A stretch of 64,000 nucleotides of DNA from Youhaiella tibetensis (lineage in GTDB: Bacteria > Pseudomonadota > Alphaproteobacteria > Rhizobiales > Devosiaceae). A model generated the notes under the pieces. The model saw nothing but the letters and a program-made list of their open reading frames with translations. It ran no database searches and was not told the origin of the DNA. Location of the stretch: positions 2,667,260-2,731,259 of the forward strand of contig NZ_CP041690.1 of assembly GCF_008000755.1 (NCBI RefSeq), given 5' to 3'. Positions 1 through 9,551 of this stretch are shown here, one piece after another; position 1 is the stretch's first letter, and every line of letters starts with the position of its first letter. The position numbers and the translations under genes were made by a program.

Positions 1-113
1 AGGCCGTGCGGCGCATAGACATCGTCGGCCATGGCGTAGAGCTGGTCGCTGATCGCCTTGAGCTGGCTGCCCAGCGACAGCAGACCCATGTCGGAAAGAT
101 AGCTCATCAGCAT
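1..113 (-). CDS. MarR-type transcriptional regulator, N-terminal fragment
   Basis: The gene reads off the left edge, so only its first 37 residues are visible. They begin MLMSYLSDMG and continue through LGSQLKAISDQLYAMADD, which resembles the amphipathic first helix of MarR-family winged-helix regulators, especially those fused to a C-terminal GNAT domain. The ATG at 113 is preceded by a GGAG about five bases away, which favours it over the in-frame ATG at 107. A perfect inverted repeat lies just upstream (123-146) and probably serves autoregulation. Domain content beyond the edge cannot be judged, so family membership rests on the N-terminus alone. Confidence 0.55.
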   Translation of the reverse strand, partial: MLMSYLSDMGLLSLGSQLKAISDQLYAMADDVYAPHG

Positions 114-122
114 GTCTCCGGA

Positions 123-146
123 AATTATGTAAGCACTAACATAATT
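123..146. promoter_or_regulatory. Palindromic operator upstream of the MarR-type gene
   Basis: Eight-base arms AATTATGT and ACATAATT form a perfect inverted repeat around an eight-base centre, ten bases upstream of the regulator start. The site is AT-rich in a GC-rich background. Position and symmetry fit an autorepressor site for a dimeric winged-helix protein. Binding is inferred. Confidence 0.55.
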
Positions 147-278
147 CGCGGAGATGCCCAGAGTCCATGGGCTCGCGCGCATCCGCCGCCCCATCACCGG
201 AATTGATACCCTTATCGTCAAAATCGGTTCGACGCGCCCCGCGCGGCGGCATAGGTTCCGGCATTCGGAGACTTTCCA

Positions 279-1169
279 ATGCAACTTCGTGACTGGTTCT
301 GGGTCATTCTGGTCGGCAGCATCTGGGGCTGCTCGTTCCTCTTCAACGCCGTGCTGCTGCGTGAGGTCGGCCCGATCTGGGTCTCTGCAGGCCGCGTCAC
401 CATCGCCGCCATCGGCTGCTGGGCGTTCTTCTTCGCGCTCGGCAAGAAGGTGCCGACCGATCTCTCCCTCTGGATCAAGCTGATGATCCTGGGCATCTTC
501 AGCTACGCCGTGCCCTTCACGCTGTTCCCGCTGGGACAGACGCATATCGCATCAGGTCTCACCGCCATCATCAATGCCATGACCCCGATCACCACCGTGG
601 TCGTCTCCCACTTCTGGCCCGGCGGCGAAAAGGCGACGGCCAACAAGGCCATGGGTGTACTGGCAGGCTTCGCCGGCGCCAGCCTCCTGGCTTTCCCGGC
701 GCTCCAGCAGGGCGGGACGACCCAGCTCTGGGCCATTCTCGTCTGCTTCTGCGCCACGCTCTGCTACGCGGTGACGCTCAACACCACCCGCGCCTTCGTC
801 AAGATCGACCCGACCACCATCGCGACCATCGCCATGACCGGCGCTGCTGTGACGGCCCTGCCCGTCGCCTTCATCTTCGAAGGCGTGCCGCACGCCACGC
901 GTATCGAGACCTGGGGCGCGTGGCTGGGCCTGGGCCTTCTCGCCTCCACCTTCACGTTCCAGATCATGTACCGGATGCTTCCGCGCATCGGGGTGACGAA
1001 CTTCGCCGTCAACACCTTCATCACCCCGGTCTTCGCCATCATCCTTGGTGTGATCTTTCTGGGCGAAACGATTCTGCCGATTCAGTTTTTTGGAATGCTG
1101 GTGATCTTCCTCGGCCTTCTGCTGATCGATGGCCGCATCGTCAGGCGCTTCCAGCGCGCCCCTGCCTGA
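279..1169 (+). CDS. EamA/DMT-family transporter
   Basis: This 296-residue, very hydrophobic protein has about ten membrane segments arranged as two tandem EamA halves (roughly residues 5-140 and 150-290), the layout of the drug/metabolite transporter superfamily. The N-terminal WVILVGSIWGCSFLF and the GL(T/S)AIINAMTP stretch after the third or fourth helix are typical of the family. The protein should sit in the inner membrane and export a small metabolite; the substrate cannot be read from sequence. The ATG at 279 has a CGGAG at 266-270. The divergent MarR-type gene is its nearest neighbour and could control it. Confidence 0.85.
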   Translation: MQLRDWFWVILVGSIWGCSFLFNAVLLREVGPIWVSAGRVTIAAIGCWAFFFALGKKVPTDLSLWIKLMILGIFSYAVPFTLFPLGQTHIASGLTAIINAMTPITTVVVSHFWPGGEKATANKAMGVLAGFAGASLLAFPALQQGGTTQLWAILVCFCATLCYAVTLNTTRAFVKIDPTTIATIAMTGAAVTALPVAFIFEGVPHATRIETWGAWLGLGLLASTFTFQIMYRMLPRIGVTNFAVNTFITPVFAIILGVIFLGETILPIQFFGMLVIFLGLLLIDGRIVRRFQRAPA

Positions 1170-1240
1170 CGAGACCATAGGCGGCGCCGGACGGCAGGAG
1201 TAAGATCGCGCTTCAGGATCACGAACAGGGAGCCTCCCCC

Positions 1241-1834
1241 GTGTTTTTGAAGACGATTGCCCCCGAAGATGCGACCGGCGAAATCGCGACGTTCTACCGC
1301 GAGGAACTGGACAAATACGGGTTCGTCATGGACGCGACGCGTTGCATGACAACCCGGCCGGACCTCATGCCGCTGGTCGAGAACTTCATCGCTGCCCTGC
1401 GCGGCAACTTCTCCCTTGGCCTGCGCGGCTGGCGCCTCATCACCCTGGTCGCAGCCAAGGAAGTGCCCTCGACCTATTGCTCCCATGTCTACAGCAAGGC
1501 GCTCGCCGCCGAGTTCGGCAAGGACAAGGTGCTGGCCATTCAGCGCAACTTTCGCTCCGCGGGGCTGGATGACAAGGACGTGGCCATGCTGGCCTACGCC
1601 CAGAAAGTCGCCCGCAACGCCTCGCAGGTCACCGAGGCGGATATCAAGGGATTGCGCGAAGTCGGGTTCTCCGACCTGGAAATCAGCGACATAGCGGCAT
1701 GCGCGTCGTTCAGGTGTTTCCTGAGCCGGCTGTTCGATGCCCTCGGCGCCCAGACGGAAAGCTATTTCGTTGATGAAGACGAGGTGTTCCGGCGCGCGAT
1801 GACCGTCGGTAGGCCGCTGCGCGAAATGGCCTGA
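1241..1834 (+). CDS. Carboxymuconolactone decarboxylase (AhpD-like) family protein
   Basis: The 197-residue sequence has the all-helical layout of CMD/AhpD proteins, including the segment AAKEVPSTYCSHVYSK around residues 71-86 that corresponds to the redox CxxC region of AhpD. The first cysteine position holds serine (S77), C80 is kept, and the usual histidine four residues after the second cysteine is tyrosine. A classical thiol peroxidase cycle is therefore unlikely; a decarboxylase-like or non-redox role is possible. The start is GTG at 1241 with GGGAG at 1228-1232. It faces gatB tail to tail. Confidence 0.7.
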   Translation: MFLKTIAPEDATGEIATFYREELDKYGFVMDATRCMTTRPDLMPLVENFIAALRGNFSLGLRGWRLITLVAAKEVPSTYCSHVYSKALAAEFGKDKVLAIQRNFRSAGLDDKDVAMLAYAQKVARNASQVTEADIKGLREVGFSDLEISDIAACASFRCFLSRLFDALGAQTESYFVDEDEVFRRAMTVGRPLREMA

Positions 1835-1880
1835 GTGGCTGCGGCGTCGCGGACACCCGACGCTTCGGGCGTTTCAATCC

Positions 1881-1900
1881 CTCCCGGCGAAGGCCGGGAG
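1881..1900. terminator. Hairpin between convergent genes
   Basis: CTCCCGGC and GCCGGGAG form a perfect eight-base stem with a GAAG loop, between the convergent ends of the CMD-like gene and gatB. Neither strand shows a strong U run, so a role as bidirectional terminator is inferred from position. Confidence 0.4.
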
Positions 1901-1960
1901 AAAGAAGCGGATGTCGTCGCGTAGGGAGAACTGCGACCGGCGTCCGGCCGCAGCTGAACG

Positions 1961-3442
<1,482 letters not shown>

Positions 3443-3509
3443 TTAGACTAACCTGTAAATCAGTGCTGGCCTACGCATAGTGGCAGGCGCGCCGCGATGC
3501 AATCGCTGG

Positions 3510-4025
3510 CTATTCGGTATCGGTGACCTGACCCATGAAGGGGTGCAAAAGCTTCTCGAGCCGCACGCTCATGAAAGGCTGGTGGTCAGGCCGCCCGTCG
3601 GGGCGCAGCGCCAGGATGCGATAGCCCTGATGTTCGTAGAAGCGCACGGCGCGGACATTGTCGGCCGGCGTTTCGAGGTGCACACGGTCGGCGCCCTCGA
3701 GTTCGAGCATCGCCTCCATGCGCGCCAGCAGCAACCTGCCGATGCCATGGTTCTGGAATTCGGGCGCCACGAAGAGGAACGGAATGTAGGACCGGCCGCG
3801 GGCCCGCGAGCACCAGCCCACCACCACGCCATCTACCTCGGCCACGATGATGCGTTCGAGCGTTTCGTGGACAGCGGCGGCCAAGCGCCGCTGCTCGGAA
3901 GCCCGCATGCCCGGGGTTTCGGTCAGGAGCGGCAGGATGCTGGTTTCCCAGGCGAGATAGCCGATCGTGGCGAGGCGCCGTGCGTCATCGGGTTCGGCTT
4001 TCCGGATCGAAACGGCGCTGGTCAT
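3510..4025 (-). CDS. GNAT-family N-acetyltransferase
   Basis: The 171-residue protein is a single GNAT domain. The acetyl-CoA binding motif A is visible as FVAPEFQNHGIGRLLL around residues 86-101, followed by the family's usual late NVRAVRFYEHQGYR segment. It acts on a small molecule or protein amine that cannot be assigned. It starts four bases after the chorismate mutase stop, so the two genes are very likely co-transcribed. Confidence 0.85.
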   Translation of the reverse strand: MTSAVSIRKAEPDDARRLATIGYLAWETSILPLLTETPGMRASEQRRLAAAVHETLERIIVAEVDGVVVGWCSRARGRSYIPFLFVAPEFQNHGIGRLLLARMEAMLELEGADRVHLETPADNVRAVRFYEHQGYRILALRPDGRPDHQPFMSVRLEKLLHPFMGQVTDTE

Positions 4026-4029
4026 GGCC

Positions 4030-4347
4030 TTACTCCGCGCGGCGGCGAGCTACAATAATGCCCTTTTCGTAGTTTACATTCCAGTCGATAAGCGTCCGCC
4101 AAATCAATTCGGCCTGATCCTCGTCCAGATCCATCGACTCGGCGCGATCGCGAACCCGGGAAATCACGGCCTCGATACGGACCGGATCATAGGCCTCGTG
4201 CGGGTCGGTCTTGATCTGCGCCATGCGCGTCACATAGCGGTGGCGCTCGGCGAAAAGGTTCAGCAGCGCCTGGTCGATGCGGTCGATTTCAGCGCGAACG
4301 TCATCTTTTGTCGCGCACTCGGCTGGTTTCTTGGAAGACGTGGTCAC
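4030..4347 (-). CDS. Chorismate mutase, AroQ class
   Basis: This 105-residue protein is a stand-alone AroQ-type mutase that would convert chorismate to prephenate for phenylalanine and tyrosine synthesis. Against the E. coli P-protein domain by eye, the first-helix arginine (DDVRAEIDRID), the second-helix AERHRY arginines, the lysine in AQIK, and the D-x-x-R-x-E set (YDPVRIEAV) are kept. The glutamine of the last helix is not obvious in LIWRTLIDWN. The start is GTG at 4347. It leads a two-gene operon with the downstream acetyltransferase and diverges from the cytochrome gene. Confidence 0.85.
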   Translation of the reverse strand: MTTSSKKPAECATKDDVRAEIDRIDQALLNLFAERHRYVTRMAQIKTDPHEAYDPVRIEAVISRVRDRAESMDLDEDQAELIWRTLIDWNVNYEKGIIVARRRAE

Positions 4348-4508
4348 GAGGCAAGCTCTTCAAAAGGGTTCGAAAATATCGTCCCGCTTGGTTTGCACCG
4401 TGCCGCGCCCGATTTCAACCGCCCCACCCTCAAAGGTGCAACTTGCCGCGCCCGCGCGCTGTGACAGAATGCAGCGCCCGCGAAGGGCGGGCTCAGGGGA
4501 CACGAACT

Positions 4509-4982
4509 ATGTTCAAGACAGCCTTGATTATCGCGGCGGCCACGATTTCGACGGGAGCCATTGCGCAAGACGCAGAGGTCTCGGTCGCCAACGGAGAGCG
4601 TATTTCGATCATCGGCGGTTGCCACGACTGCCACTCGACCAACTATGCCGAAACCGGCGGCAAGATTGATCCGGCCACCGCACTGAAGGGCAACCCGGTC
4701 GGCTATAGCGGACCATGGGGCACCAACTACGCGGTGAACCTGCGCCTCGTCGTCGCCAGCAAGTCCGAGGACGAATGGGTGCCCTACATCAAGACCCTGC
4801 AGGCCGGACCGCCGATGCCCTGGTTCAACCTGCACGTCTTCACCGAAGCGGAGAGCCGGTCCCTCTACCAGTACATCAAATCGCTGGGCGACCCCGGCGA
4901 TCCCGCGCCCGAACGTGTACCGCCGGGCCAGACGCCCAAGACGCCCTACATCGTCTTCGCACCACCCGTCATGCCGCAGTGA
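4509..4982 (+). CDS. Exported c-type cytochrome family protein
   Basis: The 157-residue protein has a signal peptide (about residues 1-20, ending AIAQ) and one haem-attachment motif, CHDCH at C38-C41-H42. M103 in AGPPMPWF is a good candidate for the second axial ligand. It should be a periplasmic monohaem electron carrier; the partner is unknown. The ATG at 4509 has GGGGA eight bases upstream, which excludes longer in-frame readings that would run into the divergent mutase promoter. A terminator-like hairpin follows at 5015-5040. Confidence 0.85.
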   Translation: MFKTALIIAAATISTGAIAQDAEVSVANGERISIIGGCHDCHSTNYAETGGKIDPATALKGNPVGYSGPWGTNYAVNLRLVVASKSEDEWVPYIKTLQAGPPMPWFNLHVFTEAESRSLYQYIKSLGDPGDPAPERVPPGQTPKTPYIVFAPPVMPQ

Positions 4983-5014
4983 GGCCGGACGGCCACACCA
5001 CCACACAACCTGCA

Positions 5015-5040
5015 CGCCGCCTCTGGAACCGGAGGCGGCG
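5015..5040 (+). terminator. Intrinsic terminator after the cytochrome gene
   Basis: CGCCGCCTC and GAGGCGGCG pair as a nine-base stem with an eight-base loop, followed by TTTGTCT. It lies 32 bases after the cytochrome stop. Confidence 0.65.
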
Positions 5041-5087
5041 TTTGTCTATGTGTCGGTTCATGTCTAGCAAAGTTGAAACCCTCTAAA

Positions 5088-5183
5088 GCCCCGTTCCACG
5101 ACGAACGGGGCAGATCCAGCAAGCCAGGTACCCGCCACGCGTGATGCTGTCGGGTACTCGTGTTTTGTCGCGGCCAGGCCGCG
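5088..5183. other. Cluster of hairpins upstream of the yjhX-like gene
   Basis: Three perfect inverted repeats lie within 96 bases: GCCCCGTTC/GAACGGGGC (5088-5111), GTACCCG/CGGGTAC (5128-5157) and CGCGGCC-A-GGCCGCG (5169-5183). The last ends 23 bases before the ATG of the toxin-like gene, whose own Shine-Dalgarno is weak. The leader may fold and limit translation. Confidence 0.45.
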
Positions 5184-5206
5184 GGATCTACGGGTTTCAT
5201 CTCCCA

Positions 5207-5464
5207 ATGAACGTTTCGAAAGCCGAGCAGCGCGTGCTGCATGCCCTCGCCCAGGGCGGCAAGATCATTGCCATCAAGAACGACAAGGGCTCCATCATCG
5301 AAGTCGAGTGCTTCAATCGCGAGGGCTGGGTGCTGTCGCAATGCGACCTGAGCCTCTTCAAGAAGCTCAAGGCCAAGGACGCGATATCCTCGGCCAATGG
5401 GCAGCCCTACCGCATTACGCGGCGCGGGCTCGAACTGGTGCGCAGCCGCTCCGACAACCGGTAG
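5207..5464 (+). CDS. YjhX-family putative toxin
   Basis: The reading frame starting at the ATG at 5207 gives 85 residues, the usual YjhX length, and matches that family from end to end as I recall it: MNVSKAEQRVLHALAQGG, then CFNREGWVLSQC, LFKKLKAKDAISS, NGQPYRIT and the C-terminal SDNR. E. coli YjhX is described as a toxin linked to topoisomerase inhibition and paired with the acetyltransferase YjhQ. No YjhQ-like gene is adjacent here, so it may be an orphan or have another role. The start lacks a strong ribosome site and is preceded by a hairpin-rich leader. Confidence 0.8.
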   Translation: MNVSKAEQRVLHALAQGGKIIAIKNDKGSIIEVECFNREGWVLSQCDLSLFKKLKAKDAISSANGQPYRITRRGLELVRSRSDNR

Positions 5465-5513
5465 ACGCGTGCGGGCGACGGGGATCGGCCCCTCGCCCGC
5501 CCAACCGGGAAAA

Positions 5514-5831
5514 TCAGTGGCTGACGGTCGTTTCGGTCAGGGCCTTGGCGATGTGCTCCCACTCGGCCGCCACGCTCGGGGCTGCGCGCTTCTTGCCGGC
5601 CCGGCGATACCAGAAGTCGGCATTGCCCATGTCCGCCTCGATCCAGTGCGCCAGCGCGTGGACCCAGTCGAAGGCCTGCACGCCCTCGCCCGCGGCCAGA
5701 ATCTGGTGCGCGCGTTCCCATTCGGGGCCGACGCGCAATCCGCCCTTCTTGAGCCACCAGAGAGCCTTTTGCGGCTGGGAAAGGGTCTTGGGCGGCTCGG
5801 ACCAGTCCAGTGTCGTGAACACGTCGTGCAT
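5514..5831 (-). CDS. Conserved hypothetical protein
   Basis: A 105-residue protein starting MHDVFTTLDWSEPP and rich in tryptophan, with the segments KALWWLKKGGLRVGPEWERAH and FDWVHALAHWIEADMGN. It has no signal peptide or membrane segment and no motif I can assign. Proteins of this shape occur in related Hyphomicrobiales, from memory. The ATG at 5831 has AGGGTG six bases upstream, preferable to a longer arginine-rich extension. It runs convergent to the yjhX-like gene. Confidence 0.7.
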   Translation of the reverse strand: MHDVFTTLDWSEPPKTLSQPQKALWWLKKGGLRVGPEWERAHQILAAGEGVQAFDWVHALAHWIEADMGNADFWYRRAGKKRAAPSVAAEWEHIAKALTETTVSH

Positions 5832-5945
5832 GGATTTCACCCTGTAGTTCGCTGGCTCGCCGCGCCACGCCAGTCTTAGGCCAGTTCTCGTCATGCACTG
5901 GCAGATAGACCGCCAGCGCCGCGCAATCAAGGATCGATGCCGTGA

Positions 5946-6713
5946 TCAGCCCGGGAAGACACGGATGCCGAGCCCTCGAACGAGTGCTCCAGCCTCCGAT
6001 TCACTGACCTTGAGCCCCTGGTAGGTCGTGACCTGGCGAAGGTTGAACCCGCTCAGCGATGCGCCCCGCAGATCGGTGTTCTCGAAGCTTGCGCCGCTCA
6101 CCACGGCCTCGGAAAGGTCGGCCCTCTGCAGGCTGGCCCCCTTCAGACTCGCCCGCGAAAAATCGGCGGATCGCAGGTTGCTGCCCTCAAAACTGCAATC
6201 GTCGAGATCGACGCCACGGAACGAGGCCATCTCGAGGTTGCATTCGGTCAACTCGCCGCCCGTCATGCTCTGGCGGCCGACCTTCCGGGCAAACCGCGCC
6301 TCCTCGAAGCTGACGCCCGGTGCCTTGCAGCCAACGAACTTGGCGTTGTGAAGGCTCGCCCCGGCGAACTTGCACATCGAGAGATTGCAGCGCTCGAACA
6401 GCGCTCCCCCCAGCTCGGTGCCAAAGAAATCGCAGCCCTCTCGCTCTTCGGTATCAAAGAAGGTGCAATGCTTGAACTGGGCAAGGCTGAGCGAAGCCAC
6501 GCCGAACTTGCAGCCGGTAAAGGTGCAGCGCTCGAACACCGCGCCCTCCAGCGCCGCCTCTGCGAAACGCGCGCCCTCGAAGACGCAGTCGCGCGCGACC
6601 AGCCTGCCATCGGGCAGGTCGTTCCACTCGATGCCTGAAAGGTCGCGCCCTTCGATGGCTTCGCCCCGGCGAAAGGCCGCGACGAAGTCGTCGTTGTCGA
6701 GCGCGGTTACCAC
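5946..6713 (-). CDS. Pentapeptide repeat protein
   Basis: The 255-residue protein is built of A(D/N)Lxx-type pentapeptides from about residue 25 to 230, for example [20 protein letters not shown] and [17 protein letters not shown], interrupted near the middle by a non-repeat stretch with an EEREG segment. Such sequences fold as a right-handed beta helix; some mimic DNA and protect gyrase, but nothing here shows that role. The GTG start at 6713 overlaps the end of gatA by seven bases, so it is the last gene of the gatC operon. Confidence 0.85.
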   Translation of the reverse strand: MVTALDNDDFVAAFRRGEAIEGRDLSGIEWNDLPDGRLVARDCVFEGARFAEAALEGAVFERCTFTGCKFGVASLSLAQFKHCTFFDTEEREGCDFFGTELGGALFERCNLSMCKFAGASLHNAKFVGCKAPGVSFEEARFARKVGRQSMTGGELTECNLEMASFRGVDLDDCSFEGSNLRSADFSRASLKGASLQRADLSEAVVSGASFENTDLRGASLSGFNLRQVTTYQGLKVSESEAGALVRGLGIRVFPG

Positions 6714-8191
6714 CAGCGCTTGGGCGAAAAGTCCATCGCCGCGCTCCGCTCGATAACCCGCGCCGCTGCAAACAGCGTCTCTTCGTCGAACGGCTTGCCG
6801 ATGAGCTGGAGGCCGAGGGGGAGGCCCTTGCCGTCCTTGCCGGCCGGAACGGCGATGCCGGGGAGCCCGGCCATGTTGACGGTCACGGTGAAGACGTCGT
6901 TGAGGTACATCTTGACCGGATCGGCCTTCATGTCCTCATCGCCGATGCCGAAGGCCGCCGACGGCGTGGCCGGGGTCAGGATGGCATCGACGCCGGCCTG
7001 GAACGCCAGTTCGAAGTCGCGCTTGATAAGCGTGCGGACCTTCTGTGCCTGGACGTAATAGGCATCGTAGTAACCGGCGGAAAGCACGTAGGTGCCGATC
7101 ATCACGCGGCGCTTGACCTCGCGACCGAAGCCGGCGGCGCGGCTGAGTTCGTAGAGGTCGGTGATGTCCTTGCCGGTCTCGCGCAGCCCGTACTTGACAC
7201 CATCGTAGCGCGCCAGGTTCGAGGAGGCCTCGGCGGGCGCCACGATGTAATAGGCCGGCAGCGCGTACTTGGTGTTCGGCAGCGAGATGTCGCGCACGGT
7301 CGCGCCCTCAGCCTTGAGCCACTCGAGCCCCTGCTGCCAGAGCTTTTCGATCTCGGCGGGCATTCCATCCATGCGGTATTCGCGCGGCACGCCAATGACG
7401 AGACCCTTGACCCCGCGCTCGACGGCAGCGGCGAAATCGGGAACCGCCATCTCCACGCTCGTCGAATCCTTGGGGTCGAACCCCGCCATGGACTGGAGCA
7501 TGAGCGCATTGTCTTCGACCGTACGCGCGATCGGCCCGGCCTGGTCGAGAGAGGACGCGAAGGCAACAACGCCCCAGCGCGAGCAGCGCCCATAGGTCGG
7601 CTTGATGCCCACGGTGCCGGTGAAGGCGGCCGGCTGGCGGATGGAGCCGCCCGTATCGGTGGCCGTGGCGCCGGCGCAGAGCCAAGCGGCAACAGCGGCC
7701 GCCGAACCGCCAGAGGAACCGCCCGGCACGAGATCGAGATTGGAGCCCTCAGCACGCCACGGGCTGATGACCGGACCGTAATAAGAGGTTTCGTTGGACG
7801 AGCCCATGGCGAATTCGTCCATGTTGAGCTTACCCAGCATGACGGCGCCATCGCGCCAGAGATTGCTGGTGACGGTGGATTCGTATTCCGGCTTGAAGCT
7901 GTCGAGGATGTGGCTCGCCGCCTGCGTGTGGACACCCTTGGTGCCGAAAAGATCCTTGATGCCGAGCGGCAGGCCTTCGAGCGGACCACCCTGCCCCTTG
8001 GCCAGCTTCTCGTCGCTCGCCACGGCCATCTGCCGGGCCTGATCGGCGGTAACGGCGACATAGGCGTTGAGCTTGGGGTTAGCCTCGTCGATGGCCTTGA
8101 GATAGGCCTCGGTCAGTTCCAGCGAAGTGAATTCCTTCGCCTTGAGGCCCTTGCGGGCTGCGGCGAGGGTGAGCTTGGTCAGATCGGTCAA
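6707..8191 (-). CDS. gatA: Aspartyl/glutamyl-tRNA amidotransferase subunit A
   Basis: GatA is the amidase subunit that releases ammonia from glutamine for the GatCAB reaction. The 494-residue protein shows the amidase signature: K79 in LGIKDLF, the serine-glycine loop [11 protein letters not shown] (about 156-166) and S183 in [10 protein letters not shown] place the start at a TTG at 8191, whose bases overlap the stop of the upstream gene as TTGA; a more distal TTG at 8218 gives nine extra residues with no better ribosome site. It is the fourth gene of a five-gene operon beginning with gatC. Confidence 0.95.
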   Translation of the reverse strand: MTDLTKLTLAAARKGLKAKEFTSLELTEAYLKAIDEANPKLNAYVAVTADQARQMAVASDEKLAKGQGGPLEGLPLGIKDLFGTKGVHTQAASHILDSFKPEYESTVTSNLWRDGAVMLGKLNMDEFAMGSSNETSYYGPVISPWRAEGSNLDLVPGGSSGGSAAAVAAWLCAGATATDTGGSIRQPAAFTGTVGIKPTYGRCSRWGVVAFASSLDQAGPIARTVEDNALMLQSMAGFDPKDSTSVEMAVPDFAAAVERGVKGLVIGVPREYRMDGMPAEIEKLWQQGLEWLKAEGATVRDISLPNTKYALPAYYIVAPAEASSNLARYDGVKYGLRETGKDITDLYELSRAAGFGREVKRRVMIGTYVLSAGYYDAYYVQAQKVRTLIKRDFELAFQAGVDAILTPATPSAAFGIGDEDMKADPVKMYLNDVFTVTVNMAGLPGIAVPAGKDGKGLPLGLQLIGKPFDEETLFAAARVIERSAAMDFSPKRWW

Positions 8192-8664
8192 CGGGGTAAC
8201 TCGCTTAGGGAATCGCAACGGGTATAAAGCGCCACGCCAAGGGGTTGGCCCTGGCTTTCGCTGTCGTCAATGCCTTCGCCGCTCAGCTCGGCATTGGCAG
8301 CGCTCTCGAGCGCGCGGGACGAAGCGACCTGGATGGTCGTGTCGTCCCATGGCCCGATGGCAATCAGATCGGGATACATGAAACCGGGCTCTTCGCAAAT
8401 GGCCTCGACAAGCAGCGCATTCGAATGGGGCTTGTCCTTCACGTCATAGAATCCGCAATGGAACTCCATGCCCTGGATGCCATCGGCAAAGGTCATGACG
8501 GTGAAATCGAGGTCGTTGAAGGCATCGATGCCCTTCGACTGCAAGGCCTCGCAAGCCTCGGGCTTGCTGACATAGACCTTGGTGCGGTCGATGGCCGGCG
8601 GCTCCTGCGCCACCACGGGGGCGGCCAGGAGAACGAGGAATGCACTGCTCAACGTCAACCGCAT
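8188..8664 (-). CDS. Exported protein of unknown function
   Basis: This 158-residue protein begins [20 protein letters not shown], a clear Sec signal peptide with cleavage expected after the AQ near residue 20. Four cysteines lie in the mature part (in [21 protein letters not shown] and YTRCDSL), which could make two disulfides in the periplasm. The ATG at 8664 has AAGGA eight bases upstream, better placed than the in-frame ATG at 8679. It lies inside the gat operon, and its stop overlaps the gatA start, so the two are translationally coupled. I do not recognise the family. Confidence 0.7.
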   Translation of the reverse strand: MRLTLSSAFLVLLAAPVVAQEPPAIDRTKVYVSKPEACEALQSKGIDAFNDLDFTVMTFADGIQGMEFHCGFYDVKDKPHSNALLVEAICEEPGFMYPDLIAIGPWDDTTIQVASSRALESAANAELSGEGIDDSESQGQPLGVALYTRCDSLSELPR

Positions 8665-8684
8665 CGAAGTGTCCTTCATGTGGG

Positions 8685-9167
8685 TCAGGCAGCGACCCGA
8701 CCGCTGAGGTCTTTCTCAAAGAACGCTGAATGGCCGCTATCGGGATAGTCGAGAAATGCACCGCGCGGCGTAAAGCCGCTGCGGACGTAGAGGCGGTGCG
8801 CGCCCTCGAAACCCTCGCCGACGCCAGTCTCGAGCATCAGCCGGGCCAGGCCCTTTTCCCGCGCCAACTGCTCGACGGCATCCACGATGGCCGAGCCGAC
8901 GCGCTGGCCCCTGACTTCGGGCAGCGTGAACATACGCTTGACCTCGCCGAGCTCGGCCGAATGCACCTTGAGCGCCCCCAGGCCCACGGCCCTGCCCGCC
9001 TCGTCGCGCGCCACGAACACCGTGGTATCGGCGCCCGACATCTGCTCGACAGTCATCTTGAACTGGAACTCGACCGGCGAGAGCGGCAGCAGATGCGCGT
9101 TGAGCGCTTCCACAAGGGTGCGGACATCGTCCTGGAGTGGGGTCTCGATGGCGATCGTAACCGCCAT
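8685..9167 (-). CDS. GNAT-family N-acetyltransferase
   Basis: A 160-residue acetyltransferase with motif A visible as LPEVRGQRVGSAIVDAVE (about residues 90-107) and the C-terminal HRLYVRSGF segment. It belongs to the broad PhnO/YhdJ-like GNAT group; the substrate is unknown. The ATG at 9167 lies five bases past the gatC stop, and its ribosome site GGAG overlaps the last codons of gatC. It is the second gene of the gat operon. Confidence 0.85.
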   Translation of the reverse strand: MAVTIAIETPLQDDVRTLVEALNAHLLPLSPVEFQFKMTVEQMSGADTTVFVARDEAGRAVGLGALKVHSAELGEVKRMFTLPEVRGQRVGSAIVDAVEQLAREKGLARLMLETGVGEGFEGAHRLYVRSGFTPRGAFLDYPDSGHSAFFEKDLSGRVAA

Positions 9168-9172
9168 GAGGA

Positions 9173-9460
9173 TTACTCCACCACCTTGGGAACCATGAAG
9201 AAATTGTCTTCCGAGAGCGGCGCGTTGGAGACGACCTTCTCCGGATAGCCGCCATCGGTGACCTTGTCCTCGCGGCGGCGCAGCGCCATCGGGGTAACGG
9301 AGGTCATCGGCTCGACGCCGGTGACGTCGACCTCGTTGAGCTGTTCGACGAAGCCGAGGATGGCATTGAGCTCCTGCTGGTAGGCAGCAACCTCGTTTTC
9401 CTCGATCCGGATGCGCGCCAGGCGCCCGATTCGCTTCACGGTTGCGGCGTCGACCGACAT
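9173..9460 (-). CDS. gatC: Aspartyl/glutamyl-tRNA amidotransferase subunit C
   Basis: GatC is the small subunit that clamps GatA and GatB together. The 95-residue sequence has the family pattern [19 protein letters not shown] at the N-terminus, [16 protein letters not shown] in the middle and FFMVPKVVE at the end. The ATG at 9460 has GGAG seven bases upstream. It is the first gene of the gatC - acetyltransferase - exported protein - gatA - pentapeptide operon. Confidence 0.95.
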   Translation of the reverse strand: MSVDAATVKRIGRLARIRIEENEVAAYQQELNAILGFVEQLNEVDVTGVEPMTSVTPMALRRREDKVTDGGYPEKVVSNAPLSEDNFFMVPKVVE

Positions 9461-9500
9461 GCAGTGCTCCTTGAATGCAGGAATGGGTTCGTTTCCGCGC

Positions 9501-9529
9501 TTTTAGCAACGCGGCCGCGGAAAAGACAA
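9501..9529 (-). promoter_or_regulatory. Candidate promoter of the gatC operon
   Basis: On the minus strand TTGTCT (9529-9524) and CTAAAA (9506-9501) are separated by 17 bases, about 45 bases upstream of the gatC start. The match to a sigma-70 type promoter is moderate. Confidence 0.35.
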
Positions 9530-9551
9530 CGATTTTGCCTTATGGCAGGTA

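Noticed and set aside
3966-4464. Plus-strand open frame across the chorismate mutase gene
   Set aside because: It lies opposite a gene with conserved AroQ residues and has no domain of its own.
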